A stretch of DNA of 64,000 nt from Mycobacterium shinjukuense (GCF_010730055.1 NZ_AP022575.1:1798001-1862000), one strand, 5' to 3'. Positions 17,440 through 26,194 are shown, counted from the stretch's first letter. Notes: generated by a model not told the origin, from the letters alone. Numbers and translations: made by a program.

Positions 17440-19165
17440 ATTCCGGGTGTGGGCGCCCAAACCCGAGCTGGTACGCCTCGACGTGGACGGTGTGGTGCAT
17501 GCGATGCGGCGCTGCGACGACGGCTGGTGGCACGCGGCGGTGCCCGCGCCGCCGAATGCCCGCTACGGATACCTGCTCGACGACGACCCCACCGTGCTCC
17601 CGGACCCACGGTCGGCCCGCCAACCCGATGGCGTCCATGCACGTTCGCAGCTGTGGCAGCCGCCCGGGCCGTCCGGGGCCGCCGGGACCGACGCCGGCTG
17701 GGCCGGTCGGTCCGTTACCGGTGCGGTGATCTACGAGCTGCACGTCGGCACCTTCACCGCGGCGGGCACGTTCGATTCGGCCATCGAAAAGCTGGATTAC
17801 CTGGTCGATCTCGGGATCGACTTCGTCGAGCTGATGCCGGTCAACTCCTTTGCCGGCACTCACGGTTGGGGCTACGACGGCGTGCTGTGGTACAGCGTGC
17901 ACGAACCCTACGGTGGCCCCGACGGTTTGGTCAGGTTTGTCGACGCGTGCCACCGACGCGGTTTGGGTGTGCTGATCGACGCGGTGTTCAACCACTTCGG
18001 TCCATCGGGCAACTACCTGCCGCGGTTCGGGCCGTACCTGTCTTCGGCGAGCAACCCGTGGGGCGAAGGCATCAACATCGCCGGCGCCGACTCCGATGAG
18101 GTGCGACGCTATATCATCGGGTGCGCGTTGCGCTGGATGCGCGATTTCCACGCCGACGGTCTGCGGCTGGACGCGGTGCACGCGCTGGTGGACACCACCG
18201 CCGTTCACATTCTCGAGGAGCTGGCCGCCGAAACCCGATGGCTGTCGCGCCAGTTGGGCCGTCCGTTGTCGCTCGTCACCGAAAGCGATCTCAACGATCC
18301 CAGGCTGATCACCCCGCGCGATCGCGGCGGCTACGGGATCACCGCACAGTGGGACGACGATATCCATCACGCCATCCACACCGCGGTATCCGGCGAACGC
18401 CAGGGCTATTATGCGGACTTCGGGTCACTGGCTACGCTGGCGCACACGTTGCGCCACGGCTTCTTTCACGCCGGCACCTACTCGTCGTTTCGGCGGCGGC
18501 ACCACGGGCGCCGATTGGACACATCGCGGATTCCGGCCACCCGGCTGGTTGCTTACACCTGCACCCATGACCAGGTGGGCAATCGCGCGCTCGGGGACCG
18601 CCCGTCGCGGCAACTAACGCCCGGCCAGTTGGCGATCAAAGCCGTACTGGTGCTCGGATCGCCCTACACTGCAATGCTTTTCATGGGCGAAGAATGGGGT
18701 GCGTCGAGCCCGTTCCAGTTCTTCAGCTCGCATCCCGAGCCCGAGCTGGCGCGCGCCACCGCGGAAGGTCGCAAGGCGGAGTTCGCCGAGCACGGCTGGG
18801 CCGCCGACCAGATCCCCGACCCGCAGCACCCGCAGACATTTGCGCGCTCCAAGCTGGACTGGGACGAGGCCGGTGCCGGCGACCATGCCCGGCTGCACGG
18901 GCTGTATCGCGATCTGATTGCGCTGCGGCACAGCGAAGCCGATCTGGCCGACCCCTGGCTGGACCACCTCGTTGTCGACTACGACGAAGTCCGGCATTGG
19001 ATAGTGATACGCCGGGGCCGGTTGGTGATTGCCTGCAATCTCGACGACAAGCCGACTCGCGTTCCGGTCACCGGCGAGCTGGTGCTGGCCTGGGATCCGC
19101 CGCAGATCGGCGACCGGGCCACCACGCTACCCGGGCATTCGTTTGCCATCCTGCGCTCCCCATAG
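17432..19165 (+). CDS. treZ: Maltooligosyltrehalose trehalohydrolase TreZ
   Basis: A 577-residue GH13 enzyme that releases trehalose from maltooligosyl trehalose. The N-terminal beta domain (EFRVWAPKPELVRLDVDG) precedes the barrel. The nucleophile is Asp247 (GLRLDAVHAL) and the acid/base is Glu284 (LVTESDLNDP); YTCTHDQVGNRALGDR is the fourth conserved region. The GTG at 17432 lies inside the end of treY, giving translational coupling. The operon ends at the long hairpin at 19173. Confidence 0.95.
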   Translation: MAEFRVWAPKPELVRLDVDGVVHAMRRCDDGWWHAAVPAPPNARYGYLLDDDPTVLPDPRSARQPDGVHARSQLWQPPGPSGAAGTDAGWAGRSVTGAVIYELHVGTFTAAGTFDSAIEKLDYLVDLGIDFVELMPVNSFAGTHGWGYDGVLWYSVHEPYGGPDGLVRFVDACHRRGLGVLIDAVFNHFGPSGNYLPRFGPYLSSASNPWGEGINIAGADSDEVRRYIIGCALRWMRDFHADGLRLDAVHALVDTTAVHILEELAAETRWLSRQLGRPLSLVTESDLNDPRLITPRDRGGYGITAQWDDDIHHAIHTAVSGERQGYYADFGSLATLAHTLRHGFFHAGTYSSFRRRHHGRRLDTSRIPATRLVAYTCTHDQVGNRALGDRPSRQLTPGQLAIKAVLVLGSPYTAMLFMGEEWGASSPFQFFSSHPEPELARATAEGRKAEFAEHGWAADQIPDPQHPQTFARSKLDWDEAGAGDHARLHGLYRDLIALRHSEADLADPWLDHLVVDYDEVRHWIVIRRGRLVIACNLDDKPTRVPVTGELVLAWDPPQIGDRATTLPGHSFAILRSP

Positions 19166-19172
19166 CGCGCGA

Positions 19173-19223
19173 GCAGACGCAAAAGACCCCAAAACCGCTT
19201 GTTTTGGGGTCTTTTGCGTCTGC
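19173..19223. terminator. Bidirectional hairpin terminator between treZ and the MocR gene
   Basis: Perfect 23-bp arms (19173-19195 and 19201-19223) enclose a 5-nt loop. Each arm carries AAAAGACCCC or its complement, so the hairpin has T-rich runs in either orientation. It lies between two convergent genes, 7 bp after treZ and 13 bp after the MocR gene end. It shares the core CAGACGCAAA with the hairpin at 60115. Confidence 0.85.
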
Positions 19224-19236
19224 ACGCGCAGCGTAC

Positions 19237-20571
19237 TTACACGCTGCGGCGGCCGATGCCGCGCACCGCCTCGGCGACCGCGTCGGCCAGCGGGTCGATC
19301 TCATCGGGCGCCAGGTCCGCGATGGTGACCCGGATTCCCGGCGGGGTGCCGATCCGGAACCGGGTGCCCGGCGCCGCGGCCCAGCCGGCTCCGAGCAGGC
19401 GGGTGATGGCCACCGCCTCGTCGGGAACCGGGATCCAGACGTTGAGCCCGGATCGACCGTGGGCACCAACGCCGCGCTCGGCCAACGCCGCGCACAACCG
19501 CGCACGGATGCCGGCATAGCGCCGTTCGGCCTCGCCGATCAGTCGCGTGGCGTGCTCGTCCGACCACAGCCATACGGCGAGGTCCTGCAGCAGGTGGCTG
19601 ACCCAGCCGGGGCCCAGACGCAGCCGTCCGTGCACCCGCTCGACGGTGCGCCGATCCCCGGCCAGCACGGCCAGCCGCAGGTCCGGGCCATAGGCCTTGG
19701 ACGCCGACCGGACGAAGGCCCACCGCCGTGTCGAGCCGGCCAACGGGTGCAGTGGCGCGCCGGCGATGCCGGCGCAGTGGTCGTCTTCGACGACCAGCAC
19801 GTCATCGGACCGGCCGGCCAGCAGGCTGCGCAGTGCGCCGCACCGATCCGCGGACAAGGCGGCCCCGGTCGGGTTTTGTGCTCGGCTAGTGACGATCACC
19901 GCCCGCACTCCGCGGCGCAGCGCGCGGGCCATGTCCAGCAGCAGTGGCCCGTCGTCGTCGACCCGCACCGGTTCGGCCGAAAGCCCCAGCGCCGCAAGCA
20001 GATCGAGTAGATTCGCCCAACCCGGATCTTCGACAGCAACACGGTCGCCGGGTCGCAGATGTGCGGTGAGCACCCGCTCGATGCCGTCCAGCGCGCCGCT
20101 AGTCACCGCGAGATGGGCGGCCGGGACGGTGTCTGCGGTCAAGGCGGCGCGGGTGTGCTCGACCAGCTCGGATGACATCGCCGGCTCGCCATACATCACC
20201 GGCGGCCGCGACTGCGCCGGCCGGTGCGCCTGGGCGATGGGCAGCAGCGCAGGGTCAGGGCTTCCGGTCGACAGGTCACGCACGCCCGTGGGAACGTCAA
20301 GCCCGCGCAGCGAGCGGGGCGTGGTCGCGGGCCGGGCTCGCACCCGGGTCCCACGCCGTCCCGCGGTTTCGACGGCCCCGCGATCACGCAACAGCCGGTA
20401 GGCCGCGGCCACGGTATTGACATTGACGCCCAGTTGCGCGGCGACTTCCCGGATCGGCGGCAGGGTGGCCCCGGGTGCCAGCGCGCCCCGAGAGATGGCC
20501 TCTTCGACGCTCGCTGCGATCGACTGCGCGCCCGTGCCCCGTATCTTGTATTGTACTGGCACATCAATCAT
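19237..20571 (-). CDS. MocR-family (GntR-aminotransferase) transcriptional regulator
   Basis: A 444-residue fusion of a GntR winged helix (about 13-80, TLPPIREVAAQLGVNVNTVA) with a fold-type I aminotransferase-like domain (about 100-440). Lys292 in RSASKAYGPDLRLAV is the PLP lysine, and VVEDDHCAG and SRAQNPTGA match other PLP-contact segments. MocR proteins such as PdxR and GabR sense PLP or its adducts. The gene is divergent from a PNPOx-like gene with paired boxes between them, so a vitamin B6-linked circuit is likely. This pair is not at this place in M. tuberculosis. Confidence 0.85.
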   Translation of the reverse strand: MIDVPVQYKIRGTGAQSIAASVEEAISRGALAPGATLPPIREVAAQLGVNVNTVAAAYRLLRDRGAVETAGRRGTRVRARPATTPRSLRGLDVPTGVRDLSTGSPDPALLPIAQAHRPAQSRPPVMYGEPAMSSELVEHTRAALTADTVPAAHLAVTSGALDGIERVLTAHLRPGDRVAVEDPGWANLLDLLAALGLSAEPVRVDDDGPLLLDMARALRRGVRAVIVTSRAQNPTGAALSADRCGALRSLLAGRSDDVLVVEDDHCAGIAGAPLHPLAGSTRRWAFVRSASKAYGPDLRLAVLAGDRRTVERVHGRLRLGPGWVSHLLQDLAVWLWSDEHATRLIGEAERRYAGIRARLCAALAERGVGAHGRSGLNVWIPVPDEAVAITRLLGAGWAAAPGTRFRIGTPPGIRVTIADLAPDEIDPLADAVAEAVRGIGRRSV

Positions 20572-20585
20572 TATGTACTAGTACA
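20552..20585. promoter_or_regulatory. Putative MocR operator: TGTACT direct repeats plus palindrome
   Basis: TGTACT at 20552-20557 recurs at 20574-20579, 22 bp apart (two helical turns). The second copy is half of the perfect palindrome TGTACTAGTACA (20574-20585). The sites overlap the start of the MocR gene and lie just upstream of the divergent PNPOx-like gene. Spaced direct repeats are typical of MocR binding sites. Confidence 0.6.
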
Positions 20586-20601
20586 AACTAAAGGCAAGCC
20601 G

Positions 20602-21258
20602 ATGAAGGCCGCATACCAACCGACGTCACGGACCACCCCCACCCGTTACCGGGACCGCGCGCACTACGACCGCCGGACCGTCCATTGCATCCTCGACGAG
20701 GCCCTGATCTGCCATCTCGGCTATGTCCGGGGCGGCAGGCCAGTGGTGTTGCCGACGACGCACGCCCGTCTCGGCGAAACCCTGTACTTGCACGGCTCCA
20801 CCGGCAGCGGTCCCATGCTCGCCGCCCGGCTGTCTGGCCTGCCGGTGTGCGTCACCGCCACCCTCGTCGACGGGCTGGTGCTGGCGCGGGCGGCGATGCA
20901 TCATTCGCTGAACTACCGGTCGGTCGTCGTGGTGGGCACCGCGCGCATGGTCGACGACCCGGGGGAGAAACGACGGGCCCTGCACGCCCTGCTCGACCAC
21001 ATCCGGTCGGGACGCGCCGCCGACTGCCGGGCCCCGAACGCGCGGGAGCTCGCGGCCACGGCGGTGCTGGCGGTCGAGCTGGTCGAGGTCTCGGCCAAGG
21101 TGCGCGACGGCGGCGTCGTCGACGACCCGCAAGACAGCGCGCTGCCGCACTGGGCCGGCGTGGTGCCGTTGGCCCTGACGCCCGGCACGCCGCAACCGGC
21201 CGGTGATCTCGACCCCGCTACCCCGCTGCCGTCATACCTCGCCCGCTACAACAGGTAG
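20602..21258 (+). CDS. Pyridoxamine 5'-phosphate oxidase-like flavin-binding protein
   Basis: A 218-residue split beta-barrel protein of the PNPOx-like group. Typical segments are TVHCILDEALICHLGYVRGGRP at the start of the barrel, YLHGSTGSGPML and NYRSVVVVGTARMVDD. This group includes NimA-like and heme- or flavin-utilising proteins, so it need not be a true PdxH. The ATG at 20602 lies just past the MocR operator. Its 3' end overlaps the convergent ilvA end by 13 bp. Regulation by the neighbouring MocR protein is inferred. Confidence 0.75.
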   Translation: MKAAYQPTSRTTPTRYRDRAHYDRRTVHCILDEALICHLGYVRGGRPVVLPTTHARLGETLYLHGSTGSGPMLAARLSGLPVCVTATLVDGLVLARAAMHHSLNYRSVVVVGTARMVDDPGEKRRALHALLDHIRSGRAADCRAPNARELAATAVLAVELVEVSAKVRDGGVVDDPQDSALPHWAGVVPLALTPGTPQPAGDLDPATPLPSYLARYNR

Positions 21259-22526
21259 CGGTAGGCCGGCGAGCCGGGCTCGAGGGCTTCGATGTGCAGC
21301 TCGGTTTCCCGCATCCGGGCCAGCAGCCCATCCAGATCCGCAGCCGATCCCAGCTCGATACCCACCAACGCCTCACCGGTTTCCCGGTTGTTGCGCTTGA
21401 CGTACTCGAACAGGGTGATGTCGTCGGTGGGGCCGAGCACCTCGTCGAGGAACCGCCGCAAGGCGCCCGGCTCCTGCGGGAAGTCCACCAGGAAGTAATG
21501 CTTGAGGCCCAGGTGGACCAGCGAGCGCTCCAACACCTCCCCGTAGCGGGACACGTCGTTGTTGCCGCCCGAGATCAAGCAGACCACGGTGGACCCGGGT
21601 TCGACACCCGCCTCCAACAGGCCGGCGACCGAGAGCGCGCCCGCCGGTTCGGCGATGATGCCCTCGTTCTGATACAGGTCAAGCATCGCGGTACAGACCG
21701 CCCCCTCGTCGACGGTGGTGATCGACACCATGTCACCGGCGGCGGCCAGCGCGGCATAGGTCAGCGTGCCCGCCCGGCTCACCGCGGCGCCGTCGACAAA
21801 CTGGTCGACATGATCGAGGGTCACCGGCCCGCCGGCGGCCAGTGCCGCCATCATCGCGGCGGCGCCGGCCGGCTCGATGCCCAGCACCGCCGTGTTGGTG
21901 GTGCGCTCGACCAGGTAGGTGGTGACCCCGGCGATGCAGCCGCCACCGCCCACCGGCACCACCACCAGGTCGGGCTCCTCCTCGAGCTGGGCCAGCAACT
22001 CAACGGCGATGGTCCCCTGACCGGCGATGGTGCGCACGTCGTCGTACGGCGGCACCAGCGTGGCCCCGGTGCGTTCAACGTCGTCGAGCGCGGCCGCGGC
22101 GGCCAGGTCGTAGGTCGATCCGCCCACGATCAGCTCGATGAACTCCCCGCCGTGGTAGCGGATCCGGTCGCGTTTTTGCTTGGGCGTCTTGGCGGGCACA
22201 TAAACCCGGCCGTGCACGCCCAGCGACCGGCACGCATAGGCGAAGCCCTGCGCATGGTTACCGGCCGAGGAGCACACCACCCCGGCGGCCAGCTCTTCGT
22301 CGGACAGCTGCACCAGCAGGTTGTAGGCCCCGCGCAGCTTGTACGAGCGCACGACCTGCAGGTCTTCCCGTTTCAGATAGACGGTGGCACCGGTGATCGT
22401 CGACAACCGCTCGCACAGCTGCAACGGCGTGGGTGTGACCACCGGAGCGATCCGCTTCGCCGCGCCGTCGATGTCGACCGCGGACAGCGGCGACCTGCTG
22501 GGGCTCTGGCTCAGTTCGGCGGACAC
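21246..22526 (-). CDS. ilvA: Threonine dehydratase (biosynthetic, one ACT-like domain)
   Basis: A 426-residue fold-type II PLP enzyme that deaminates threonine to 2-oxobutyrate for isoleucine synthesis. Lys63 in RSYKLRGAYN is the PLP lysine, VVPVGGGGCIAG binds the PLP phosphate and SAGNHAQGFAY is the substrate loop. A single ACT-like regulatory domain (about 335-426, LKHYFLVDFPQEPGALRRF) replaces the tandem pair of the E. coli enzyme. The start is GTG at 22526. In M. tuberculosis the homologue is Rv1559, next to a nitroreductase gene that survives here only as a relic. Confidence 0.93.
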   Translation of the reverse strand: MSAELSQSPSRSPLSAVDIDGAAKRIAPVVTPTPLQLCERLSTITGATVYLKREDLQVVRSYKLRGAYNLLVQLSDEELAAGVVCSSAGNHAQGFAYACRSLGVHGRVYVPAKTPKQKRDRIRYHGGEFIELIVGGSTYDLAAAAALDDVERTGATLVPPYDDVRTIAGQGTIAVELLAQLEEEPDLVVVPVGGGGCIAGVTTYLVERTTNTAVLGIEPAGAAAMMAALAAGGPVTLDHVDQFVDGAAVSRAGTLTYAALAAAGDMVSITTVDEGAVCTAMLDLYQNEGIIAEPAGALSVAGLLEAGVEPGSTVVCLISGGNNDVSRYGEVLERSLVHLGLKHYFLVDFPQEPGALRRFLDEVLGPTDDITLFEYVKRNNRETGEALVGIELGSAADLDGLLARMRETELHIEALEPGSPAYRYLL

Positions 22527-22559
22527 CGGTCAATGGTGCCATGCCAGCCCTCAGGCAAT

Positions 22560-22715
22560 TCAGCTCACCGGGGTCAAGATGAACACCGGAATCTGGCGCT
22601 CGGTCTTGCTCTGGGAGTCGGCGTAGTCCGGCCAGACCGCCGGGGCCCGCTGCCACCAGATGGCCTTCTCCTCACCGAACACCTCGCGGGCACCGCAGCC
22701 GTCCCGCTGCGGCAT
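22560..22715 (-). pseudogene. C-terminal relic of a deazaflavin-dependent nitroreductase (Rv1558-like)
   Basis: A 51-codon reading whose residues 9 to 51 (AREVFGEEKAIWWQ, AVWPDYADSQSKTERQIPVF) match the last third of Ddn-family F420-dependent nitroreductases and M. tuberculosis Rv1558, normally about 148 residues. The F420-binding N-terminal two thirds are absent. An ATG at 22715 overlaps the frdD stop as TGATG, so the fragment could still be translated. It lies 33 bp before ilvA. In M. tuberculosis a tetR gene, mmpL6 and the whole Rv1558 lie between frdD and ilvA, so a deletion is the simplest explanation. Confidence 0.8.
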
Positions 22716-23080
22716 CACGCGGTGAGCACCAACCAGCCAGCCGCCGCCGATGCCGCTATGGCCGTGCCATAACAACACGGGGCGATCACGCGGTCGAAGC
22801 GGCCCACGTGCAGCCCGTGCTCGAGCACGAACCGGAATCGATGCGCCGCGTGGACCAGGGCCAACACGGTAAGGCCCAGCAGGGCCAGCTTGGTCAGCGG
22901 ATTGCGCACGATGGCCAGCAGGTGCGGGTAATCCGGCGCATCCAGCCACCCCAGCGGAAAGACCAATCCGAACAACAGCAGTAGCACCGGCAGCACCAGC
23001 GCGGCCGCCATGCCCCCGGCGCTGAACAGCAGCCACAGGAAGGGCTCCACTGACCTTCGACGGGGCGCCGGACCGCTCAT
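22715..23080 (-). CDS. frdD: Fumarate reductase membrane subunit FrdD
   Basis: A 121-residue membrane anchor with three helices (FLWLLFSAGGMAAALVLPVLLLLFGL, LTKLALLGLTVLALVHAAHRFRF, YGTAIAASAAAGWLVLTA). It helps bind menaquinone and anchor the FrdAB catalytic dimer. HAAHRFRFVLEHG carries the conserved His/Arg cluster. The ATG at 23080 overlaps the frdC stop in ATGA; an in-frame start 42 bp upstream lies inside frdC. Confidence 0.9.
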   Translation of the reverse strand: MSGPAPRRRSVEPFLWLLFSAGGMAAALVLPVLLLLFGLVFPLGWLDAPDYPHLLAIVRNPLTKLALLGLTVLALVHAAHRFRFVLEHGLHVGRFDRVIAPCCYGTAIAASAAAGWLVLTA

Positions 23081-23460
23081 GACATCACCAACCAGGCAGC
23101 CACCGCCGAGACGACCAGCCATGCCGCGTAGTGCCCGGCAAGGACCGTGCGAGCGGAGACGCGGCGGCGACGAACGTGGACCACCATCGCCCGCGGCGCC
23201 AAACCGAACCAGGTGACCGCGTGCAGCAGCAGGAAGACCAACGCGACGACGTTGAGCGCAACCACGACCGGATGAGCGCTGCGGTCCAGAAATCGAAGGT
23301 AGGCATCCTGTCCGCTACCAACCGCGTGCACCAGCAACACCAGATACCCCACGAACCAGGCCACGAAGACGCAGCTGAGCTCGCGAAGCATGAACCGCAA
23401 ATACGACCGCCGCTTCGCCCACCAAAACCGGTCGACCGGCTGACGATAGGCGGCCGTCAT
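23077..23460 (-). CDS. frdC: Fumarate reductase membrane subunit FrdC
   Basis: A 127-residue membrane anchor with three helices (FVAWFVGYLVLLVHAVG, VVALNVVALVFLLLHAVTWF, GHYAAWLVVSAVAAWLVM). LLHAVTWFGLAPRAMVV is typical of FrdC. It pairs with FrdD to form the quinol site. The start overlaps the frdB stop by 4 bp (ATGA) and the end overlaps frdD by 4 bp. Confidence 0.9.
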   Translation of the reverse strand: MTAAYRQPVDRFWWAKRRSYLRFMLRELSCVFVAWFVGYLVLLVHAVGSGQDAYLRFLDRSAHPVVVALNVVALVFLLLHAVTWFGLAPRAMVVHVRRRRVSARTVLAGHYAAWLVVSAVAAWLVMS

Positions 23461-24200
23461 CGCAGGCCCCTGGGGAACAGCAACCTCTTCACCGACTGGG
23501 TCGCCGCGGTCAGCTTGTAGCGCTGGATCGCGCCGGCCGGATCCACCCCCTTCGGGCACGCCGTTGAGCATTCGCCCACCAGGGTGCAGGCCCACGCGCC
23601 GTCGGCCGCGGCCAGCACGTCGCCGCGGCGGGCCGCACCCTCATCGCGCGAATCCAGGTTGTAGCGCTGACCCAAAGCGATCGCCGCCGGCCCGAGGAAG
23701 TCCGGGTCGAGCGCGTACACCGGGCACGCCGAGTAGCACAGCATGCAGTTGATGCACATGCTGAACTGTTTGAATTCGTCCAATTCGGTTGGGCTCTGCA
23801 GGTATTCGCCGTCGTCGACGGACAGCTCGGTGTCCCGGATGAGCCAGGGCTGGACACGCGGCAGCTTGGCGATGAAGTCGCTGATGTCGACGACCAGATC
23901 GCGGATCACCGGGAAGTTGCGCAACGGCTCGACGCGCACCGGCCCTGGCAGGTAGTCGGCCAGAAACGTCGCGCAGGACAGTTTGGGGTCACCGTTGATC
24001 GTCATCCCGCAGCTGCCGCAGATGCCCATCCGGCACGACCATCGGAAGGTCAGCGTTCCGTCGAGGTGATCCTTGATGTAGTTCAGCCCGTCCAGGATCG
24101 CCCATTCGCCGCCGAAGGGGACTTCGTAGGCCTGCAGGGCGGGCTCGGACTCGAGCTCCGGTCGATACCTGAAGACCTCCATGATGATCTGGTCGGCCAT
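23457..24200 (-). CDS. frdB: Fumarate reductase iron-sulfur subunit FrdB
   Basis: A 247-residue electron-transfer subunit with three clusters. The [2Fe-2S] site is SCRMGICGSCGM plus a later Cys in KLSCATF. The [4Fe-4S] and [3Fe-4S] sites are built from CINCMLCYSACP and VGECSTACPKGVDP. It carries electrons from menaquinol at FrdCD to the FrdA flavin. The start lies 2 bp after the frdA stop. Length equals M. tuberculosis FrdB. Confidence 0.95.
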   Translation of the reverse strand: MADQIIMEVFRYRPELESEPALQAYEVPFGGEWAILDGLNYIKDHLDGTLTFRWSCRMGICGSCGMTINGDPKLSCATFLADYLPGPVRVEPLRNFPVIRDLVVDISDFIAKLPRVQPWLIRDTELSVDDGEYLQSPTELDEFKQFSMCINCMLCYSACPVYALDPDFLGPAAIALGQRYNLDSRDEGAARRGDVLAAADGAWACTLVGECSTACPKGVDPAGAIQRYKLTAATQSVKRLLFPRGLR

Positions 24201-24202
24201 CG

Positions 24203-25951
24203 CTATCTCCCGTAGACGCGTTCGCCGGGAGGCCAGCGCGTGATCGTGACCGGAAGGTAGTCGACCCGCGCCGTCCCGTCAGGTTCGCGATACACCAAAG
24301 TGTGCGCCAGGAAATGCTCGTCGTCGCGGTGCGGAAAGTCGGTCCGCTGGTGCGCGCCACGGGATTCTTCGCGACGCGCAGCGGATTCGATGATCGTCTG
24401 CGCGATGTCGAGCATCCCGGACAGCTCCAGCAGCGCCGTCAGCTCGGTATTGAAGGTGCGGCTGTGATCGTCGATGCCGACCGTGGTGAAGCGTTCCCGC
24501 AGCACGCTGATCTGTTCGCTCGCCTTGGTCAGGGTGGGTCCGTCGCGATAGATGCCGGCGGCGGCCTCCAGCGTGGCCCGCATGTCCGCGCGGATGTCGG
24601 CGATCCGGTCGCTGCCCTCGGTGTGACGAGCGAGTTCGCGTTCCAGCCGGGCGGCCTCGGCACGGGCCTGGGCGCGCACGGCCGATGATGCGGCGTGGGC
24701 CTTCGACGCGCATGCCGCGTACTCGGCCGCCGCGCGGCCGGCTCGGGCACCGAACACCAGGCACTCGGGCAGCGAGTTCGACCCCAGCCGGTTGGCGCCG
24801 TTGATGCTGACGCATGCGGTTTCACCAGCCGCGTATAAGCCGGGAAGCGGTGTGGCGCAATCGATGTCGGTGTGAACGCCGCCCATCATGTAGTGCACCA
24901 CGGGTTGCACGGGGATCAGGTCGGTGACCGGGTCGATGTGCTGGTAGTCGCGACAGAGCTCCCGCACGAAGGGCAGCTTCGCGTCGATCAGGTCGACGCC
25001 GAGGTGGCGCAGGTCGAGGTAGACGACCGGTCCGTACTCGGTCTCGACGGTCCGTCCCTTGTCGTGCTCGCGCACGAAGGCCTGCGATACCCGGTCGCGG
25101 GGTCCGAGTTCCATGCTGCGCAGCTTCGGCTCCGGCGTGGGTGTGCCCAGGTCGTAGTCCTGCAGGTAGCGGTAGCCGTCCTTGTTCAGCAACCAGCCAC
25201 CCTCCGCGCGTGCGGCCTCGGTGATCAAGATGCCGGTGAACGGCAGCCCGGTCGGATGGTATTGCACGAACTCCATGTCCTTCAGCGGCGCGCCGGCCCG
25301 AAACGCAAGGGCCATCCCGTCGCCGGTCGTGGTGTTTGCGTTGGTGGTGAAGGGAAACACCCGCCCGCATCCGCCCGTGCACACGATCACCGCGTCGGCC
25401 AGGATCGTCTCGACGCGCCCGGTCGCCAGCTCGATGGCGACCAGACCGCATGCCCTGCCGTCGTCGACCAGCAACGACGTCGCAAACCACTCGTCATAGC
25501 GCACGATGTCCGGGTAGGCGAGAACTCGTTGGAACAACGTGTGCAGCAGGTGAAATCCGGTCTTGTCGGCGGCGAACCAGGTGCGTTGCTTCTTCATTCC
25601 GCCGAACGCGCGAACGGCGATGTGCCCGTCCGGTTTACGGCTCCACGGGCAGCCCCAATGCTCGAGCTGCAACAGCTCCCGCGGCGCCTCGGCCACGAAG
25701 GCCTCGACCGCGTCCTGGTCGCACAGCCAGTCGCCGCCGGACACGGTGTCGTAGGCGTGTTCCTCGAGGCTGTCGTCGTCGCCCGCCACCGCCGCCGCAC
25801 CCCCCTCGGCCGAGACGGTGTGGCTGCGCATCGGGTACACCTTGGAGACGATCGCCACGTCCAGGCGCGGATTCGTTTCGGCCACCGCGATGGCGGCGCG
25901 CAGACCCGCGCCCCCGCCGCCGATCACCACGACGTCATGGGTGGCGGTCAT
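24203..25951 (-). CDS. frdA: Fumarate reductase flavoprotein subunit FrdA
   Basis: A 582-residue FAD subunit that reduces fumarate to succinate. The N-terminal dinucleotide fold is VVIGGGGAGLRAAIA. His44 in MRSHTVSAEGG is the expected covalent FAD attachment. QYHPTGLPFTGILITEAARAEG and NRLGSNSLPECLVFG are family signatures. Together with frdBCD it permits anaerobic menaquinol-dependent fumarate respiration; it is called frd rather than sdh from its M. tuberculosis counterpart Rv1552. A small Cys/His-rich ORF ends 9 bp upstream. Confidence 0.95.
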   Translation of the reverse strand: MTATHDVVVIGGGGAGLRAAIAVAETNPRLDVAIVSKVYPMRSHTVSAEGGAAAVAGDDDSLEEHAYDTVSGGDWLCDQDAVEAFVAEAPRELLQLEHWGCPWSRKPDGHIAVRAFGGMKKQRTWFAADKTGFHLLHTLFQRVLAYPDIVRYDEWFATSLLVDDGRACGLVAIELATGRVETILADAVIVCTGGCGRVFPFTTNANTTTGDGMALAFRAGAPLKDMEFVQYHPTGLPFTGILITEAARAEGGWLLNKDGYRYLQDYDLGTPTPEPKLRSMELGPRDRVSQAFVREHDKGRTVETEYGPVVYLDLRHLGVDLIDAKLPFVRELCRDYQHIDPVTDLIPVQPVVHYMMGGVHTDIDCATPLPGLYAAGETACVSINGANRLGSNSLPECLVFGARAGRAAAEYAACASKAHAASSAVRAQARAEAARLERELARHTEGSDRIADIRADMRATLEAAAGIYRDGPTLTKASEQISVLRERFTTVGIDDHSRTFNTELTALLELSGMLDIAQTIIESAARREESRGAHQRTDFPHRDDEHFLAHTLVYREPDGTARVDYLPVTITRWPPGERVYGR

Positions 25952-25960
25952 CGCGGTGGC

Positions 25961-26194
25961 TCAGGCCTCGTGATCGCCGCTGTGCTCGTCCCGCAACACC
26001 TTGCCGTCGTGTCGAATCGTGCGTACCCGCATGGATCCGTCGTGGTAGAAATGCCGGATTTCGCGGCAACCGCAGGAGAACGTCAAGTCGTCGTAGTCGA
26101 GGCCTTCGTCGTCGCGTTCGACGTGGTGGTCGCCGTCAGCCAGGTGCCCGCAGGGTGCCTTTTGCTTCGCGAAGTGCGTGGTGGTCGCGACCAT
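25961..26194 (-). CDS. Small Cys/His-rich protein upstream of frdA
   Basis: A 77-residue acidic ORF of unknown function ending 9 bp before the frdA ATG. It contains CGHLADGDHHVERDDEG and FSCGCREIRHFYHDG, that is three Cys and about ten His, with spacing suited to binding a metal ion. It is preceded by GAGGAGGC, a good Shine-Dalgarno sequence. Its position suggests co-transcription with frdABCD. I know of no annotated M. tuberculosis gene at this place. Coding status is supported by the ribosome binding site and operon position only. Confidence 0.55.
   Translation of the reverse strand: MVATTTHFAKQKAPCGHLADGDHHVERDDEGLDYDDLTFSCGCREIRHFYHDGSMRVRTIRHDGKVLRDEHSGDHEA

Noticed and set aside
21294..22772. 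492-codon plus-strand ORF over ilvA
   Set aside because: Mirror frame of ilvA; it is His/Arg/Gln-rich and matches no known family.
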